Below, in pieces: positions 23,687 to 32,765 of a stretch of DNA of 64,000 nt. The position numbers and the translations under genes were made by a program. The stretch's first letter is position 1. Each line of letters opens with the position of its first letter. The notes under the pieces were generated by a model. That model was not told the DNA's origin, ran no database searches, and saw only the letters and a program-made list of their open reading frames with translations. This DNA comes from Elusimicrobiota bacterium (lineage in GTDB: Bacteria; Elusimicrobiota; Elusimicrobia; UBA1565; UBA9628): positions 41,339 through 105,338 of the forward strand of contig JACRDQ010000006.1 in assembly GCA_016218545.1 (NCBI GenBank), in the 5' to 3' direction.

Positions 23687-25894
23687 CTAAGGAGGAGCTC
23701 CCCTGCGCTCGAAGGCCATCACCATGGCCTTGAGGGAGGCGAGGTCGACCTTGCCTGAGAGCGCGATGGGGAGCTCCTCCACTTGGTGGAAGCGCTCAGC
23801 CGGCGGGATCCAGGGCTTGGGAAAGCCGGAGTCCGCGAGCTTGCGCTGGAGCTCGGCCACGTCGCGGCCGTCCTTGTAGAGCACGACCAGGCGCTCGCCC
23901 TGCTCCGGGTCCGGCACCGAGGATACCAGGAAAGCGGGCTGAGGGGAGCCTGAAACGTCCTGGAGCGCGGTCTCAAGGGCGCGGTGCGGGACCAGTTCAC
24001 CGCCGATCCTGGCGAAGCGCGTCACCCGGTCCGTGATGGTCACGAACCCGTCCTCGTCGATGAGCGCGATGTCGCCGGTCACGTACCAGCCGTCCCTGAG
24101 CCACTCGCCGCCTGCCTCGGTGCCGGGGAGATAGCCCTTCATGACATTGGGGCCCTTGACCAGGAGCAGGCCCGGCACGCCCTGCGGGGTCGGCTCCCAG
24201 GTCTCAGGAGACACGGTCTTGAGCGAGACTCCGGGCAGGGGCCTGCCGATGGTCCCGACCTTCCCCCCTTTCTGCCTGCCTCTGGAGCCCATGACGTCCG
24301 GGATGTTCACGGCCGCGACCGGAGAGAGCTCCGCGGCTCCATAGCCCTCCAGGGGCAGGACCCCGAACTTGCCGAGCCAGGCGGAGGCCAGGGCCTCGGA
24401 GAGCTTGTCAGCGCCTGCCACGACCAGGCGCAAGGTCTTGAACGAGCGCTCCGGCACGCGGCGCAGGTACATGGCCAGCATGGCGGGCGTGGCGGCGAGG
24501 ATGGTGGCGCGGTAGCGCTCGGCGAGCCTGGCCACCTTCGCGGCATCCGTGGGGTCGCAGTGGAACACGGCGCCGAGGCCCGTCAGCAAAGGAAGCCAGA
24601 GCGTGCCCGTGAAACCCAGGGCGTGGTGCAGCGTGAGCACGCCCAGCACGCGGTCCTTGGGCAGGGTGGCGTAGACCTGGGCCACGGCCTCGACATCGGC
24701 GAGGATGTTGGCATGGCTCAAGACCACGCCCTTGGCCTTGCCGGTCGAGCCGCTCGTGAACAGGACCACGGCGTCGGCATCCACGCCTTCCGGAGGCCGG
24801 ACCGCGAGGTCCGAAGGGTCTTCCGAGAGCAGGCTCAGCCAGCCGGAAAGGAGCACAAGCTTCCCTGGCCGCTCGATATCCTCGAGGAAAACCGCGCCTT
24901 CGGGCTCCCAGCCCAGGCGCTTGACCAGCCTGCGGGAGGTGATGACCCGGTCCGCTCCTGCCAGGCCGGCGCGCTCCGCAGCGGAAGCCCGCGTCAGGGA
25001 GAACCCCAGCATGACCGGGATCCTGCCGGACAAGGACAAGGCCAGCACGGTCAAGGCGCCTTCCACGGAAGCGGGGAGCATCACGGCCACGCGCTGACGG
25101 GTCCCAAGCCTGGGCTCCAGGGTCCGGGCCAAGCACGAGGCGGCGGCGTAGGCCGAGCCGTAGCTGAGGGACCGCTCCCGCGAGTCGGCCAAGGCCATGC
25201 GGAAAGGGTGCCGGGCTGCGCGGCGGATGAACTCCACGGCGAGGGTGTCCTTCTCCGCCAGGCGCAGGCGGAAGGACTCGGAACCGAGCTCGGAGATGGC
25301 TTGCCGGACCTGGTGGGCCGAGGCGCCGGAAGGCAGGGCCTTGCCGAAGTTCACGGTCACGGGGTAGGGCACCCGGCCGGGCAGCTTGAAGAGCACGGTG
25401 CCTCCCTCGAAGCTGAACAGGCTCCCCCATAGCCGGTCGAGATGCACGGGCACGATGGGAACGTCGAGGCCCTGCACGACCTTCTCGAAGCCCTTCTTGA
25501 AGCTGTTCATCTGCCCGTGCCGCGAGACCGTGCCCTCGGCGAAGATGCAGAGCACCTTGCCCTCCTCGAGGACCTTCCGGCAGGCCTCAAGGCTCCGCAG
25601 CACGACCTTGGGGCTGTCGCGGCCCGAGACCGGGATGGCGCCCATGGCCTTGAAGAACCAGCGCGCCACCGGGATGTTGTAGTAGGTGCGCGACATGAGG
25701 AAGTGCACCACGCGGGGGCTTGCGGCCGCGATGAGCAGAGGGTCCGCGTAGGAGATGTGGTTGGCGACGATGAGGGCGGCGCCGGCCCTGGGGCAGTGCT
25801 TGCGGTCCACGATCCTCATCCGGTAGAGCAGGAAGATGAGGACCCTCGCCAGGGTCCTGGCGAGGATGAACCGCAGGGGCGGGCGCTCCGTCAT
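23687..25894 (-). CDS. Bifunctional acyltransferase / acyl-ACP (acyl-CoA) synthetase, Aas-like
   Basis: 735 residues. Residues 1-200 are a PlsC-type acyltransferase with a membrane segment, the NHX4D motif ('NHISYAD') and 'FAEGTVS'. From about 225 on it is an ANL-superfamily adenylating enzyme with the P-loop 'FTSGSTGKAKG', 'GYGAAE', 'GWYVTGDIA' and the end-domain Lys in 'LSGKVDLASLK'. E. coli Aas has the same order and re-acylates lyso-phosphatidylethanolamine. The enzyme should act at the inner membrane in phospholipid repair. The ATG overlaps the SDR stop by 4 bp, so it is the third gene of a ParB-like/SDR/Aas operon. Confidence 0.9.
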   Translation of the reverse strand: MTERPPLRFILARTLARVLIFLLYRMRIVDRKHCPRAGAALIVANHISYADPLLIAAASPRVVHFLMSRTYYNIPVARWFFKAMGAIPVSGRDSPKVVLRSLEACRKVLEEGKVLCIFAEGTVSRHGQMNSFKKGFEKVVQGLDVPIVPVHLDRLWGSLFSFEGGTVLFKLPGRVPYPVTVNFGKALPSGASAHQVRQAISELGSESFRLRLAEKDTLAVEFIRRAARHPFRMALADSRERSLSYGSAYAAASCLARTLEPRLGTRQRVAVMLPASVEGALTVLALSLSGRIPVMLGFSLTRASAAERAGLAGADRVITSRRLVKRLGWEPEGAVFLEDIERPGKLVLLSGWLSLLSEDPSDLAVRPPEGVDADAVVLFTSGSTGKAKGVVLSHANILADVEAVAQVYATLPKDRVLGVLTLHHALGFTGTLWLPLLTGLGAVFHCDPTDAAKVARLAERYRATILAATPAMLAMYLRRVPERSFKTLRLVVAGADKLSEALASAWLGKFGVLPLEGYGAAELSPVAAVNIPDVMGSRGRQKGGKVGTIGRPLPGVSLKTVSPETWEPTPQGVPGLLLVKGPNVMKGYLPGTEAGGEWLRDGWYVTGDIALIDEDGFVTITDRVTRFARIGGELVPHRALETALQDVSGSPQPAFLVSSVPDPEQGERLVVLYKDGRDVAELQRKLADSGFPKPWIPPAERFHQVEELPIALSGKVDLASLKAMVMAFERRGAPP

Positions 25895-26724
25895 GCCCCC
25901 TTTCTGCTCTCGTCTATGTACGGACGCTTCTTGCGCGGCTTCATCTTGGACACGATCCAATCGTAGAGGAAAGACGGGATGTTCGGCGCCACGTAGACCG
26001 TGAACCAGGAGAGCTGCCACGGGAAGGCCACCAGCCGGTCTCCGCGCTCGATGCCGTCGAGGGCGCGCCGGGCGCCGTCTTCGGTCTCGAGCAGGAACGC
26101 CATGTCCGCGGGCTCGTTGCGGTCCGTGATCTCGCTCTTGATGAAGCCCGGGCACACGGTCACGACCTTGACCCCGGTCCCGGCCAGGTCCACGCGCACG
26201 GACTCGAGCATGGTGACCATGGCCGCCTTGCTCGCCGAGTAGGCGCCCGAAGCCGGCAGGCCCCGGTAGGCGGAGAGGCTGGCGATGCCCGCGATGGTGC
26301 CGCGGCCCGCGGCCGTCATGTCCGGAATCACGGCCTCGAGCCAGTGGGCCGCGCCGAGCACGTTGGTCTCGAAGGTCCAGCGGTAGTTCTCGGCGCTGAA
26401 GCGCTTGGCGTCCACGGAGTCCCCGACGCCGGCGTTGAGGACGGCCAAGTCGAGGCCTCCCCAGGCGGTCTTGATGGCGGCGTAGTGCCGCGTCACGGTC
26501 TCGGGCTCGGTCACGCTGCCGTGGAGCTCGAGGCAGTCCCCTGCCGCGGCGCCCCAGCAGGACTGCGCCGCGCGGACCGCGGCCGCGGCGGACGCGAGCT
26601 TCTCCCTGCGCCTGCCCGTGAGCGCGACCTTCCAGCCCCTGCGGCCGAGCTCGACCGCCATGGCCCTTCCCAGGCCGGAGCTTGCGCCCGTCACCAGGGC
26701 CCTGCGCTCGCCGGGCTCGCTCAT
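25891..26724 (-). CDS. Short-chain dehydrogenase/reductase
   Basis: 277 residues with the classical SDR motifs: the NAD(P)-binding 'TGASSGLG', 'LNAGVG', the catalytic Ser region 'IASLSAYRG' and Y-x3-K in 'YSASK'. The C-terminal 'FPWQLSWFTVYVAPNIPSFLYDW' stretch is hydrophobic, suggesting membrane association as in some lipid-modifying SDRs. It overlaps both neighbours by ATGA, so it is translationally coupled to the ParB-like protein and the Aas-like enzyme. A role in lipid reduction is plausible from context; the substrate is not known. Confidence 0.9.
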   Translation of the reverse strand: MSEPGERRALVTGASSGLGRAMAVELGRRGWKVALTGRRREKLASAAAAVRAAQSCWGAAAGDCLELHGSVTEPETVTRHYAAIKTAWGGLDLAVLNAGVGDSVDAKRFSAENYRWTFETNVLGAAHWLEAVIPDMTAAGRGTIAGIASLSAYRGLPASGAYSASKAAMVTMLESVRVDLAGTGVKVVTVCPGFIKSEITDRNEPADMAFLLETEDGARRALDGIERGDRLVAFPWQLSWFTVYVAPNIPSFLYDWIVSKMKPRKKRPYIDESRKGA

Positions 26725-27578
26725 GCGGCCTTCCGTTGGGACTTGATGAAGCCCACGATGCCCTCGACCAGGCTCGGGAGGAGCTCGGGGGGCTTGGCCT
26801 TGCGGAACTTCCGCACGAAGTCCCTCTTGGTGAAGTCGAAGCCCACGTCGAAGCCGGCCTGCTGGCTCAGGTAGTACTTGTGCTGCTGGATCCAGATGTA
26901 GAGGTCCGTGTAGGTGCGCTCCGGGAAGTCCAGGAGCACGCCCTCGCCCAGGATGATGCGCACCGCGGGCAGGAAGCGCGTCTCGTACCAGCGCAGGCTC
27001 GCGTACACGAGGCCCCTCTTGGCCAACTCGGGGCACCCGCGCCTGAAGTCCGCGATCTCCTCGAAGAGCTTGCCGTAGCTGGTCAGTTCCGTGGCCTTGA
27101 CGGGATGGATGAGGATGGCGCCGGCGAGTCTGGTCTCGCGCTCGAAAGCCCTGCCTTCGAGCTTGATCAGGAAGCGGCGGGCCGCCTCCGTGTCGTAGGC
27201 GTACTTCTTCTCCGGCGACAGGCTCAGCCCGAACTCGACCTCCATGACCTCGGCGTCGATGTCCACGGCGTCGAGCTCGGTCTTGGCCACCGTGACCCGG
27301 TTGTGGCCGTCCACCACGAAGTAGTGGTCGAGCAGGCCGTAGACCTTGATGGGCGGGAGGATCTTGCCGGAGAGCATGGCCGCCTTGACGCTCTCGTACT
27401 TCTCCCGCACCCCTCCGGGCTGGGGCATGAAGTTCTCGGTGAACTCCTGGTAGCGGCCGAGGCTGCCCACGATCCGGGCCACGGGGATGGGGCGCACGCC
27501 CTTGCTCACGCGCACCACGCTGTCGAGATTCTTCTCGATCGCGGCGAACTCCAGGAGGGTGTCCTTCTCGGCGCCCAT
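26721..27578 (-). CDS. ParB/sulfiredoxin-like domain protein
   Basis: 285 residues. I chose the ATG at 27578, close to a likely -10 box, over one 54 bp upstream that lies inside the operator region. 'PPIKVYGLLDHYFVVDGHNR' holds the D-G-H-N-R motif of the ParB/Srx nucleotide-binding fold. The rest (about 150-285) is helical, with many aromatic residues ('LYIWIQQHKYYL') and no DNA-binding helix-turn-helix that I can see, so it is not a chromosome-partition ParB. Similar stand-alone proteins exist with unknown roles. First gene of a three-gene operon with an SDR and an acyltransferase. A perfect FNR-type palindrome lies 41 bp upstream of the start codon. Confidence 0.75.
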   Translation of the reverse strand: MGAEKDTLLEFAAIEKNLDSVVRVSKGVRPIPVARIVGSLGRYQEFTENFMPQPGGVREKYESVKAAMLSGKILPPIKVYGLLDHYFVVDGHNRVTVAKTELDAVDIDAEVMEVEFGLSLSPEKKYAYDTEAARRFLIKLEGRAFERETRLAGAILIHPVKATELTSYGKLFEEIADFRRGCPELAKRGLVYASLRWYETRFLPAVRIILGEGVLLDFPERTYTDLYIWIQQHKYYLSQQAGFDVGFDFTKRDFVRKFRKAKPPELLPSLVEGIVGFIKSQRKAA

Positions 27579-27618
27579 GGAAGGATGAGATATTATCAAA
27601 CAACCCGGCTTGCCTTCG

Positions 27619-27632
27619 ATGACTCCGGTCAT
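27619..27632. promoter_or_regulatory. Predicted FNR-type operator between the ParB-like and YgbA-like genes
   Basis: Reads ATGAC-TCCG-GTCAT, a perfect palindrome in the 112-bp divergent region. Taking GATAAT (minus, 27591-27596) as the leftward -10 box puts the site centre near -41; taking TATCAT (plus, 27676-27681) as the rightward one puts it near -62. Both are standard activator positions. Confidence 0.6.
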
Positions 27633-27690
27633 TCTCCGTGTCCGAAGCCGGGCTCAAGCCCGGCCTGCGATTTTCTATCATGTGCCGGTC

Positions 27691-28035
27691 ATGTCGGCAT
27701 CAAGCCCGAGGCTCGAGAGGGAGTTCGAGACCCTCACGGTCATGGTGGAGCTCCACTGCCTGAGCGCGCACGGGACCGCGGCCCCTCCCTGCCCTGACTG
27801 CCGAAGCCTCCTGGACTACGCCCGGGCCAGGCTGGACCGATGTCCCTTCGGGGCGGACAAGCCCACCTGCGCCAAGTGCCCGATCCACTGCTACAGGCCG
27901 GCGGAGCGCGAGCTGGTCAGGCGGATCATGCGCTTCTCCGGCCCCAGGATGCTCTGGCGGCACCCCCTCCTGGCCCTGCTCCACGTCCTCGACGGGCTCC
28001 GCGAGCCTCCGAAGAAAAGGCCGAAGCCCGGCTGA
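27691..28035 (+). CDS. ygbA: YgbA-like nitrosative-stress protein
   Basis: 114 residues from the ATG at 27691. The family's conserved cysteines and pattern are present: 'ELHCLSAHG', 'CPDCRSLLDYA', 'CPFGADKPTCAKCPIHCY' and 'MRFSGPRMLWRHPLLALLH'. In enterobacteria the homologue (Pfam 'nitrous oxide-stimulated promoter' family) is NO-induced, under NsrR control, and helps growth under nitrosative stress. The cysteine set could bind Fe-S or zinc. Predicted control by the FNR-type site at 27619-27632 fits that role. A terminator follows directly. The symbol is by family resemblance only. Confidence 0.85.
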   Translation: MSASSPRLEREFETLTVMVELHCLSAHGTAAPPCPDCRSLLDYARARLDRCPFGADKPTCAKCPIHCYRPAERELVRRIMRFSGPRMLWRHPLLALLHVLDGLREPPKKRPKPG

Positions 28036-28036
28036 G

Positions 28037-28064
28037 AACGCCCTCGAATCCCCGGGGCGTTTTT
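28037..28064 (+). terminator. Intrinsic terminator after the YgbA-like gene
   Basis: Inverted arms AACGCCC (28037-28043) and GGGCGTT (28055-28061) with an 11-base loop run into five T residues (28060-28064). It begins one base after the stop codon and separates the gene from cysS, which starts about 15 bp later. Confidence 0.8.
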
Positions 28065-28079
28065 CATAGAATGTCCCTT

Positions 28080-29459
28080 ATGGCGATCAGCCTATTCAAC
28101 ACCCTCACCAGGCGCAAGGAAGCCTTCGCGCCCATCGAGCCGCCCAAGGTCGGGCTCTACACCTGCGGGCCCACGGTCTACAACTTCCAGCACGTGGGCA
28201 ACTACCGGACCTACATCTTCGAGGATTCCCTCAAACGGGCCCTGCGCTTCTTCGGCTACGAGGTCCGGCACGTGATGAACATCACGGACGTGGGGCACCT
28301 CGTCAGCGACGCGGACGAGGGAGAGGACAAGCTGGAGATCGGAGCGGCCAGGGAGGGCAAGTCCGCCTGGGACATCGCCAAGCTCTACACGGACGCCTTC
28401 CTCTCGGACAGCCGGGAACTCAACCTCCTGCCCCCGGACGTGCTCTGCAGGGCCACGGACCACATCCCCGAGCAGATCGGCCTCATCAAGCGGCTCGAGT
28501 CCAAGGGCCTGGTCTACCGCACCTCGGACGGGCTCTACTTCGACACGGCCAAGTTCCCGGGCTACGCGCGCCTGATGGGCGCGGAGCACGTCAAGGGCCT
28601 CGAGGAAGGCGCGCGCGTGGCCGCCAACCGCGAGAAGAAGGCCCTGACCGATTTCGCGCTCTGGAAGTTCTCCGCCAAGGACAAGAAGCGCCAGATGGAG
28701 TGGGAGTCCCCCTGGGGCACGGGCTTCCCGGGCTGGCACATCGAGTGCAGCGCCATGGCCATGAAGTACCTGGGCGAGACCTTCGACATCCACTGCGGCG
28801 GGGTGGACCACATCCCCATCCACCACACCAACGAGATCGCCCAGGCCGAGGGCGCCACGGGCGCGCCCTTCGTGCGCTGGTGGATGCACGCCGAGTTCCT
28901 CCTCATGAACCAGGCCAAGATGGCGAAATCCGCCGGCGGCTTCGTGACCCTGGCGGACGTCAAGGCCAAGGGCTTCGACCCCCTGGACTACCGCTACCAC
29001 TGCCTGACCGCGCACTACCGCCGCCAGCTCGACTTCACCTGGGACACCCTCGAGGCGGGCCGCACCTCCCGCCGCCGCTTGAGGGAGGCTTCCCTGGAGC
29101 TCGCCAAGGAGCCGGCCGCCGCGGCGCCCGAGGCGTTCGAGAACGCCTTCCGCGAGAGCCTGGGCGACGACCTCAACATGCCCGGGGCCCTGGCCGGCGT
29201 CTGGGACTGCCTGCGCTCGGACGCTCCGGCAGGGGGCAAGAGGGCCTTCCTCGAGAAGGCCGAGACCGTGCTCGGGTTGGGGCTCTTCCAGGAAGAGAGG
29301 GTCGCGCTCCCTCCCGAAGCGGAGGGCCTCCTGGCCGGCCGGGCCAAGGCCCGGCAGGACAAGGACTTCGCCCTGTCCGACAAGCTCCGCAAGGACCTCG
29401 AATCCCTGGGCATCCTCGTGGAAGACACCAAGCAGGGTCAGAAATGGCGCAGGAAGTAG
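28080..29459 (+). CDS. cysS: Cysteinyl-tRNA synthetase
   Basis: 459 residues, the usual length. It charges tRNA-Cys in the cytoplasm. The class I signature HIGH appears as 'HVGNYR', and KMSKS as 'KMAKS'. Zinc ligands are the Cys of 'YTCGPTVYN', the Cys of 'WHIECSAM', and His/Glu in 'HHTNE'. The ATG at 28080 fits the family N-terminus ('MxIxLFNTLTRRKE'); an in-frame ATG 9 bp upstream is possible. The end overlaps rlmB by 16 bp. Confidence 0.97.
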   Translation: MAISLFNTLTRRKEAFAPIEPPKVGLYTCGPTVYNFQHVGNYRTYIFEDSLKRALRFFGYEVRHVMNITDVGHLVSDADEGEDKLEIGAAREGKSAWDIAKLYTDAFLSDSRELNLLPPDVLCRATDHIPEQIGLIKRLESKGLVYRTSDGLYFDTAKFPGYARLMGAEHVKGLEEGARVAANREKKALTDFALWKFSAKDKKRQMEWESPWGTGFPGWHIECSAMAMKYLGETFDIHCGGVDHIPIHHTNEIAQAEGATGAPFVRWWMHAEFLLMNQAKMAKSAGGFVTLADVKAKGFDPLDYRYHCLTAHYRRQLDFTWDTLEAGRTSRRRLREASLELAKEPAAAAPEAFENAFRESLGDDLNMPGALAGVWDCLRSDAPAGGKRAFLEKAETVLGLGLFQEERVALPPEAEGLLAGRAKARQDKDFALSDKLRKDLESLGILVEDTKQGQKWRRK

Positions 29460-30205
29460 GCCGCTCCTTCTGGGTCGGCGGGGTCCACGCCGTGGAGGAG
29501 ACCCTCGCGGCCAAGCCTGAGGACGTCCTGGAGGTGCTCCTCGACAGCGACGGGGTCCGCTCCCCGCAGCTGGCAGCGCTCCTCCAGGCTTGCCGCGCTT
29601 CCGGCCGCAAGGTCCGGCTCGTCCAGCGCCGGGAGCTCGACCGGGTCTGCTCGGGCAGGCACGGCGGCGCCGCCGTCCGGGTCGCGGCAGGGGCCAGGCA
29701 GGACCTCGCGGGCTTCCTCAGGGGGCTCGACGAGGAGAGCAGGAAGGACGTCGTCCTGGCCGCGCTCGACCAGGTGCAGGACCCGCACAACCTCGGAGCC
29801 ATCGCGCGCTCCGCCGCGAATTTCGGCGCCGCGGGCATCATCATCCCGGAGCGGCGGGCCTCGCCCGTCACCCAGACCGCCATCGCGGCCTCAGCCGGCG
29901 CCATCCAGAAGATCAAGGTCTTCCAGGTCGTCAACCTCTCCCAGGCCCTGGCCGCCTGCAAGGCGGCCGGGTTCTGGATCTACGGAGCGGACGCGGACGG
30001 CGAGCCCGCGTGGAAGCTCAAGCTCAACAGGCCCATGGTGCTCGTCATCGGCTCCGAGGGGGAGGGCATGAGGCGCCTGGTGCGCGAGTCCTGCGACAAC
30101 CTCGTGGGCATCCCGCAATCGGCCTCCGGCGTCGAGAGCCTCAACGCCTCCTGCGCTGCCAGCGTCCTCCTCTATGAGATCTGGAGGCAGAGGACCGCCC
30201 CATGA
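29444..30205 (+). CDS. rlmB: TrmH/SpoU-family 23S rRNA 2'-O-methyltransferase (RlmB-like)
   Basis: 253 residues. The N-terminal RNA-binding substrate domain ('WVGGVHAVEETL') precedes the SPOUT domain with the three SpoU motifs: 'DQVQDPHNLGAIARSA', 'LVIGSEGEGM' and 'IPQSASGVESLNASCAASVLLYE'. The last forms the knotted SAM-binding site. Genes of this type next to cysS are common in bacteria, where the product methylates G2251 of 23S rRNA; TrmH-like tRNA activity cannot be excluded. The start lies inside the cysS end and the stop overlaps the next gene by 4 bp. Confidence 0.93.
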   Translation: MAQEVGRSFWVGGVHAVEETLAAKPEDVLEVLLDSDGVRSPQLAALLQACRASGRKVRLVQRRELDRVCSGRHGGAAVRVAAGARQDLAGFLRGLDEESRKDVVLAALDQVQDPHNLGAIARSAANFGAAGIIIPERRASPVTQTAIAASAGAIQKIKVFQVVNLSQALAACKAAGFWIYGADADGEPAWKLKLNRPMVLVIGSEGEGMRRLVRESCDNLVGIPQSASGVESLNASCAASVLLYEIWRQRTAP

Positions 30206-31173
30206 GCCACGAGCACCACGGCCACCACGGGCACGAGCATCACGCCCACCACGAGCACGACCGCCGCCGCCGGCCCGAGCGCAGGGCCCCGGCGCGGCCA
30301 GAGCCCCACCATCCGCCCATCGCAAGCTACGGCCAGCGCCCCCTGGCAGCCGCGTTCCTCCTGACCGGCATCATCTTCCTGGCCGAGGTCGCGGGAGGCT
30401 GGTGGACCGGGAGCCTTGCCCTGCTCTCGGACGCGGCCCACATGGGCGTGGACCTCAGCGCCCTGGGCATGGCCCTCCTGGCCGGGCGCCTCAAGTGCAT
30501 GCCCCCGGACCCCAGGCGGACCTTCGGCTACGAGCGCATCGAGGTCCTGGCCGCGCTGGTCAACGGCCTGCTCCTGCTGGTGGCCGTGGGCGCCATCCTG
30601 GCCGAGGCCTACGAGCGCCTCCTCAACCCGGCCCCGGTCGCGGCCGGCCCCATGCTCTTCATCGCCTTCATCGGCCTGGCCGCCAACCTCGTCTCCGGCC
30701 TGCTCCTCCAGCCCCACAGCCACGACAACATCAACATCCGAGCCGCCTTCCTCCACGTGGTCCTGGACGCGCTCGGCTCCATCGGCGCCATCGCAGCGGC
30801 CGGGGTCATGCTGGCCACGGGCTGGACCCGCGCCGACCCCTGCGCCAGCATCCTCATCTGCCTCGTGGTCATCATCACCGCGATCCTGCTCGTGCGCGAC
30901 TCCTCCCACATCCTCCTGGAGGGCGCGCCCCCCCACCTGGACCTCGAGGAGATCCGCGAGCACCTCTGCCTCATCCCCGGGGTCAAGGACGTGCACGACC
31001 TGCACCTGTGGTCGCTGACCAAAGGAAGCGAGTCTTTGAGCGGGCACGTGGTGGTGGCTCCGGGCACGAAAGCGGAGGCCGTGCTCAACCATGGCACGGA
31101 GCTCCTCAAGTGGGAGTTCTCCCTCTCCCACATCACCCTCCAGGTCGAGCTCCAGGCCGAGGGAGACCGATGA
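30202..31173 (+). CDS. CDF-family metal cation efflux transporter (CzcD-like)
   Basis: 323 residues. A cytoplasmic His-rich N-terminus with eleven His in the first 20 residues precedes six membrane helices. Metal-site residues are seen in helix 2 ('SDAAHMGVD') and helix 5 ('HVVLDALGS'), the H/D-x3-D pattern of zinc exporters. The C-terminal cytoplasmic domain ('LEEIREHLCLIPGVKDVHDLHLW') is the CDF dimerisation fold. It should export Zn2+, Co2+ or Cd2+ in exchange for protons. It sits in an overlapping string cysS-rlmB-CDF-phosphatase. Confidence 0.93.
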   Translation: MSHEHHGHHGHEHHAHHEHDRRRRPERRAPARPEPHHPPIASYGQRPLAAAFLLTGIIFLAEVAGGWWTGSLALLSDAAHMGVDLSALGMALLAGRLKCMPPDPRRTFGYERIEVLAALVNGLLLLVAVGAILAEAYERLLNPAPVAAGPMLFIAFIGLAANLVSGLLLQPHSHDNINIRAAFLHVVLDALGSIGAIAAAGVMLATGWTRADPCASILICLVVIITAILLVRDSSHILLEGAPPHLDLEEIREHLCLIPGVKDVHDLHLWSLTKGSESLSGHVVVAPGTKAEAVLNHGTELLKWEFSLSHITLQVELQAEGDR

Positions 31174-32654
31174 GGCTGGCCGCTTGCGCGGCGCTCATCC
31201 TCGCGCTCCTCGTCCCGGCCGCGGCCTTCGGGGCCGAACCCCCGAGGCTCGTGCTCGTCGTGGTGGTCGACCAGATGACGGCCGGCCAGCTCGAGCGCCT
31301 GGCCCCAAGGTTCCGCGGGGCCCTGCGGACCCTCCTCGACGCGGGCGCGGTCTTCACCGAGGCGCACCACCGCCACGTCCCCACCCAGACCGCGGTCGGG
31401 CACGCCGCGATCATGACCGGCAGGATGCCCGCCAGCCACGGCATCGTGGCCAACCGGTGGTGGGACCGCTCCCAAGGACGGCTCGTGAACGCCCACGACG
31501 ACGCTCTCCACGGCATCGGGCCGGAGCAGCTCCTCTCCTACACCCTGGGCGACGCCCTCAAGGCGCGCCATCCGGGCTCCATCGTGGTCTCGGCCTCCCT
31601 CAAGGAGCGGGCCGCGATGATGATGGCCGGCAAGAAGGCGGACGCTGCCCTGTGGCTCGACGAGGACAAGGCGGCCTTCGCGACCTCCTCGTACTACGGC
31701 GCGGCCCCGGCGTGGCTGGAGGGCTTCAACCTCCGCCTTCACGCGGCCGGCGGCAGGCTCGAGGATGTCAAGACCGCCCGGAGCCTCGAGAATCTCTGGA
31801 GTTCGCCCGAGGCCCACAGGCTCCTCGAGGACCTGGCCCGCGAGCTCCTGAGGGACTATCCCCTGGGCCGCGACTCTTCCCCGGACCTTCTCGCGCTCGG
31901 CTTCTCGGGGACGGACGACGTGGGCCACCGCCACGGGCCCGACTCCAAGGAGATCGACGAGAACCTCCTCGCGCTCGACGAGGTCCTCGGCCGCATCCTC
32001 TCCGACATCCTCGTCCGGGTCCCCAAGGAGCAGCTCCTCGTGCTCTTCACCTCGGACCACGGGGTCATGCCCCTGCCGGAGAGCCGCCTCGGCAAGGGCC
32101 TGGGACTGCACCGCATCGACCCCAAGAAGTTCGAGGCCCAGGTCGAGAGCGCGCTCCAGCTCATCTATCCCGCTCCCCAGGGCAAGCTCGTGGAGCACCT
32201 CTGGCTGCCCCACCTCTACCTCAACCGCTCCCTGGCCGAGACCCGCGGGTTCGACTGGCCCCTCCTGCTGCGCGACGCGGCCAAGAGCATCCTCTCTCTC
32301 GACGGCGTGGCCGAGGTCTTCACCGCGGAGAGGCTCTCGGCGACCGAAGACGTGCGCGTCTCATCCTCGGCCTACGCCGGGGTCTACCGCGCGAGCTTCC
32401 ACCCGGCCCGCTCCGGAGACCTCCTCATCCGGCCCAAGGAGGACTTCCTCTTCAGCAGGGACGGCACCACGCACTCGACCCCATACCGCTACGACACCCA
32501 CGTCCCCCTGATCTTCTGGGGCAAGGGCGTCGCGGCCGGCACGAGGCCCGGCCAGGTCCGGGTCACGGACGCGGCCCCCACCCTGGCGGTCCTCCTCGGC
32601 GTGGACCTCCCCCCGGACAAGGGCGGCCGGGTCCTGGCCGAAGCCCTGCGCTGA
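31170..32654 (+). CDS. PafA-like periplasmic alkaline phosphatase
   Basis: 494 residues with a signal peptide (1-21). Alkaline-phosphatase-superfamily features: the first metal Asp in 'LVVVVDQMTA', the Thr nucleophile in 'HVPTQTAVGHAAIMTG' (PafA class enzymes use Thr instead of Ser), 'SGTDDVGHRHGP' with Asp and His ligands, 'FTSDHGVMP' and a final His in 'YDTHVPLIFWG'. It likely frees phosphate from periplasmic monoesters. The start ATG overlaps the CDF gene's stop (ATGA). Confidence 0.9.
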   Translation: MRLAACAALILALLVPAAAFGAEPPRLVLVVVVDQMTAGQLERLAPRFRGALRTLLDAGAVFTEAHHRHVPTQTAVGHAAIMTGRMPASHGIVANRWWDRSQGRLVNAHDDALHGIGPEQLLSYTLGDALKARHPGSIVVSASLKERAAMMMAGKKADAALWLDEDKAAFATSSYYGAAPAWLEGFNLRLHAAGGRLEDVKTARSLENLWSSPEAHRLLEDLARELLRDYPLGRDSSPDLLALGFSGTDDVGHRHGPDSKEIDENLLALDEVLGRILSDILVRVPKEQLLVLFTSDHGVMPLPESRLGKGLGLHRIDPKKFEAQVESALQLIYPAPQGKLVEHLWLPHLYLNRSLAETRGFDWPLLLRDAAKSILSLDGVAEVFTAERLSATEDVRVSSSAYAGVYRASFHPARSGDLLIRPKEDFLFSRDGTTHSTPYRYDTHVPLIFWGKGVAAGTRPGQVRVTDAAPTLAVLLGVDLPPDKGGRVLAEALR

Positions 32655-32660
32655 TAGGAC

Positions 32661-32682
32661 TTCAGGCCCTCCGCGGCCTGAA
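32661..32682 (+). terminator. Hairpin after the phosphatase gene
   Basis: Arms TTCAGGCC (32661-32668) and GGCCTGAA (32675-32682) with a 6-base loop lie 7 bp after the stop codon. There is no T-run, so termination strength is uncertain. Confidence 0.5.
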
Positions 32683-32765
32683 ACCGAAGGCCTACTGAGC
32701 GGGGTCAATCGCGGTCATTGGCCCAGGTCATAGGGCCGCGGCCCGGGTTCCTGTATCATGGAGCC

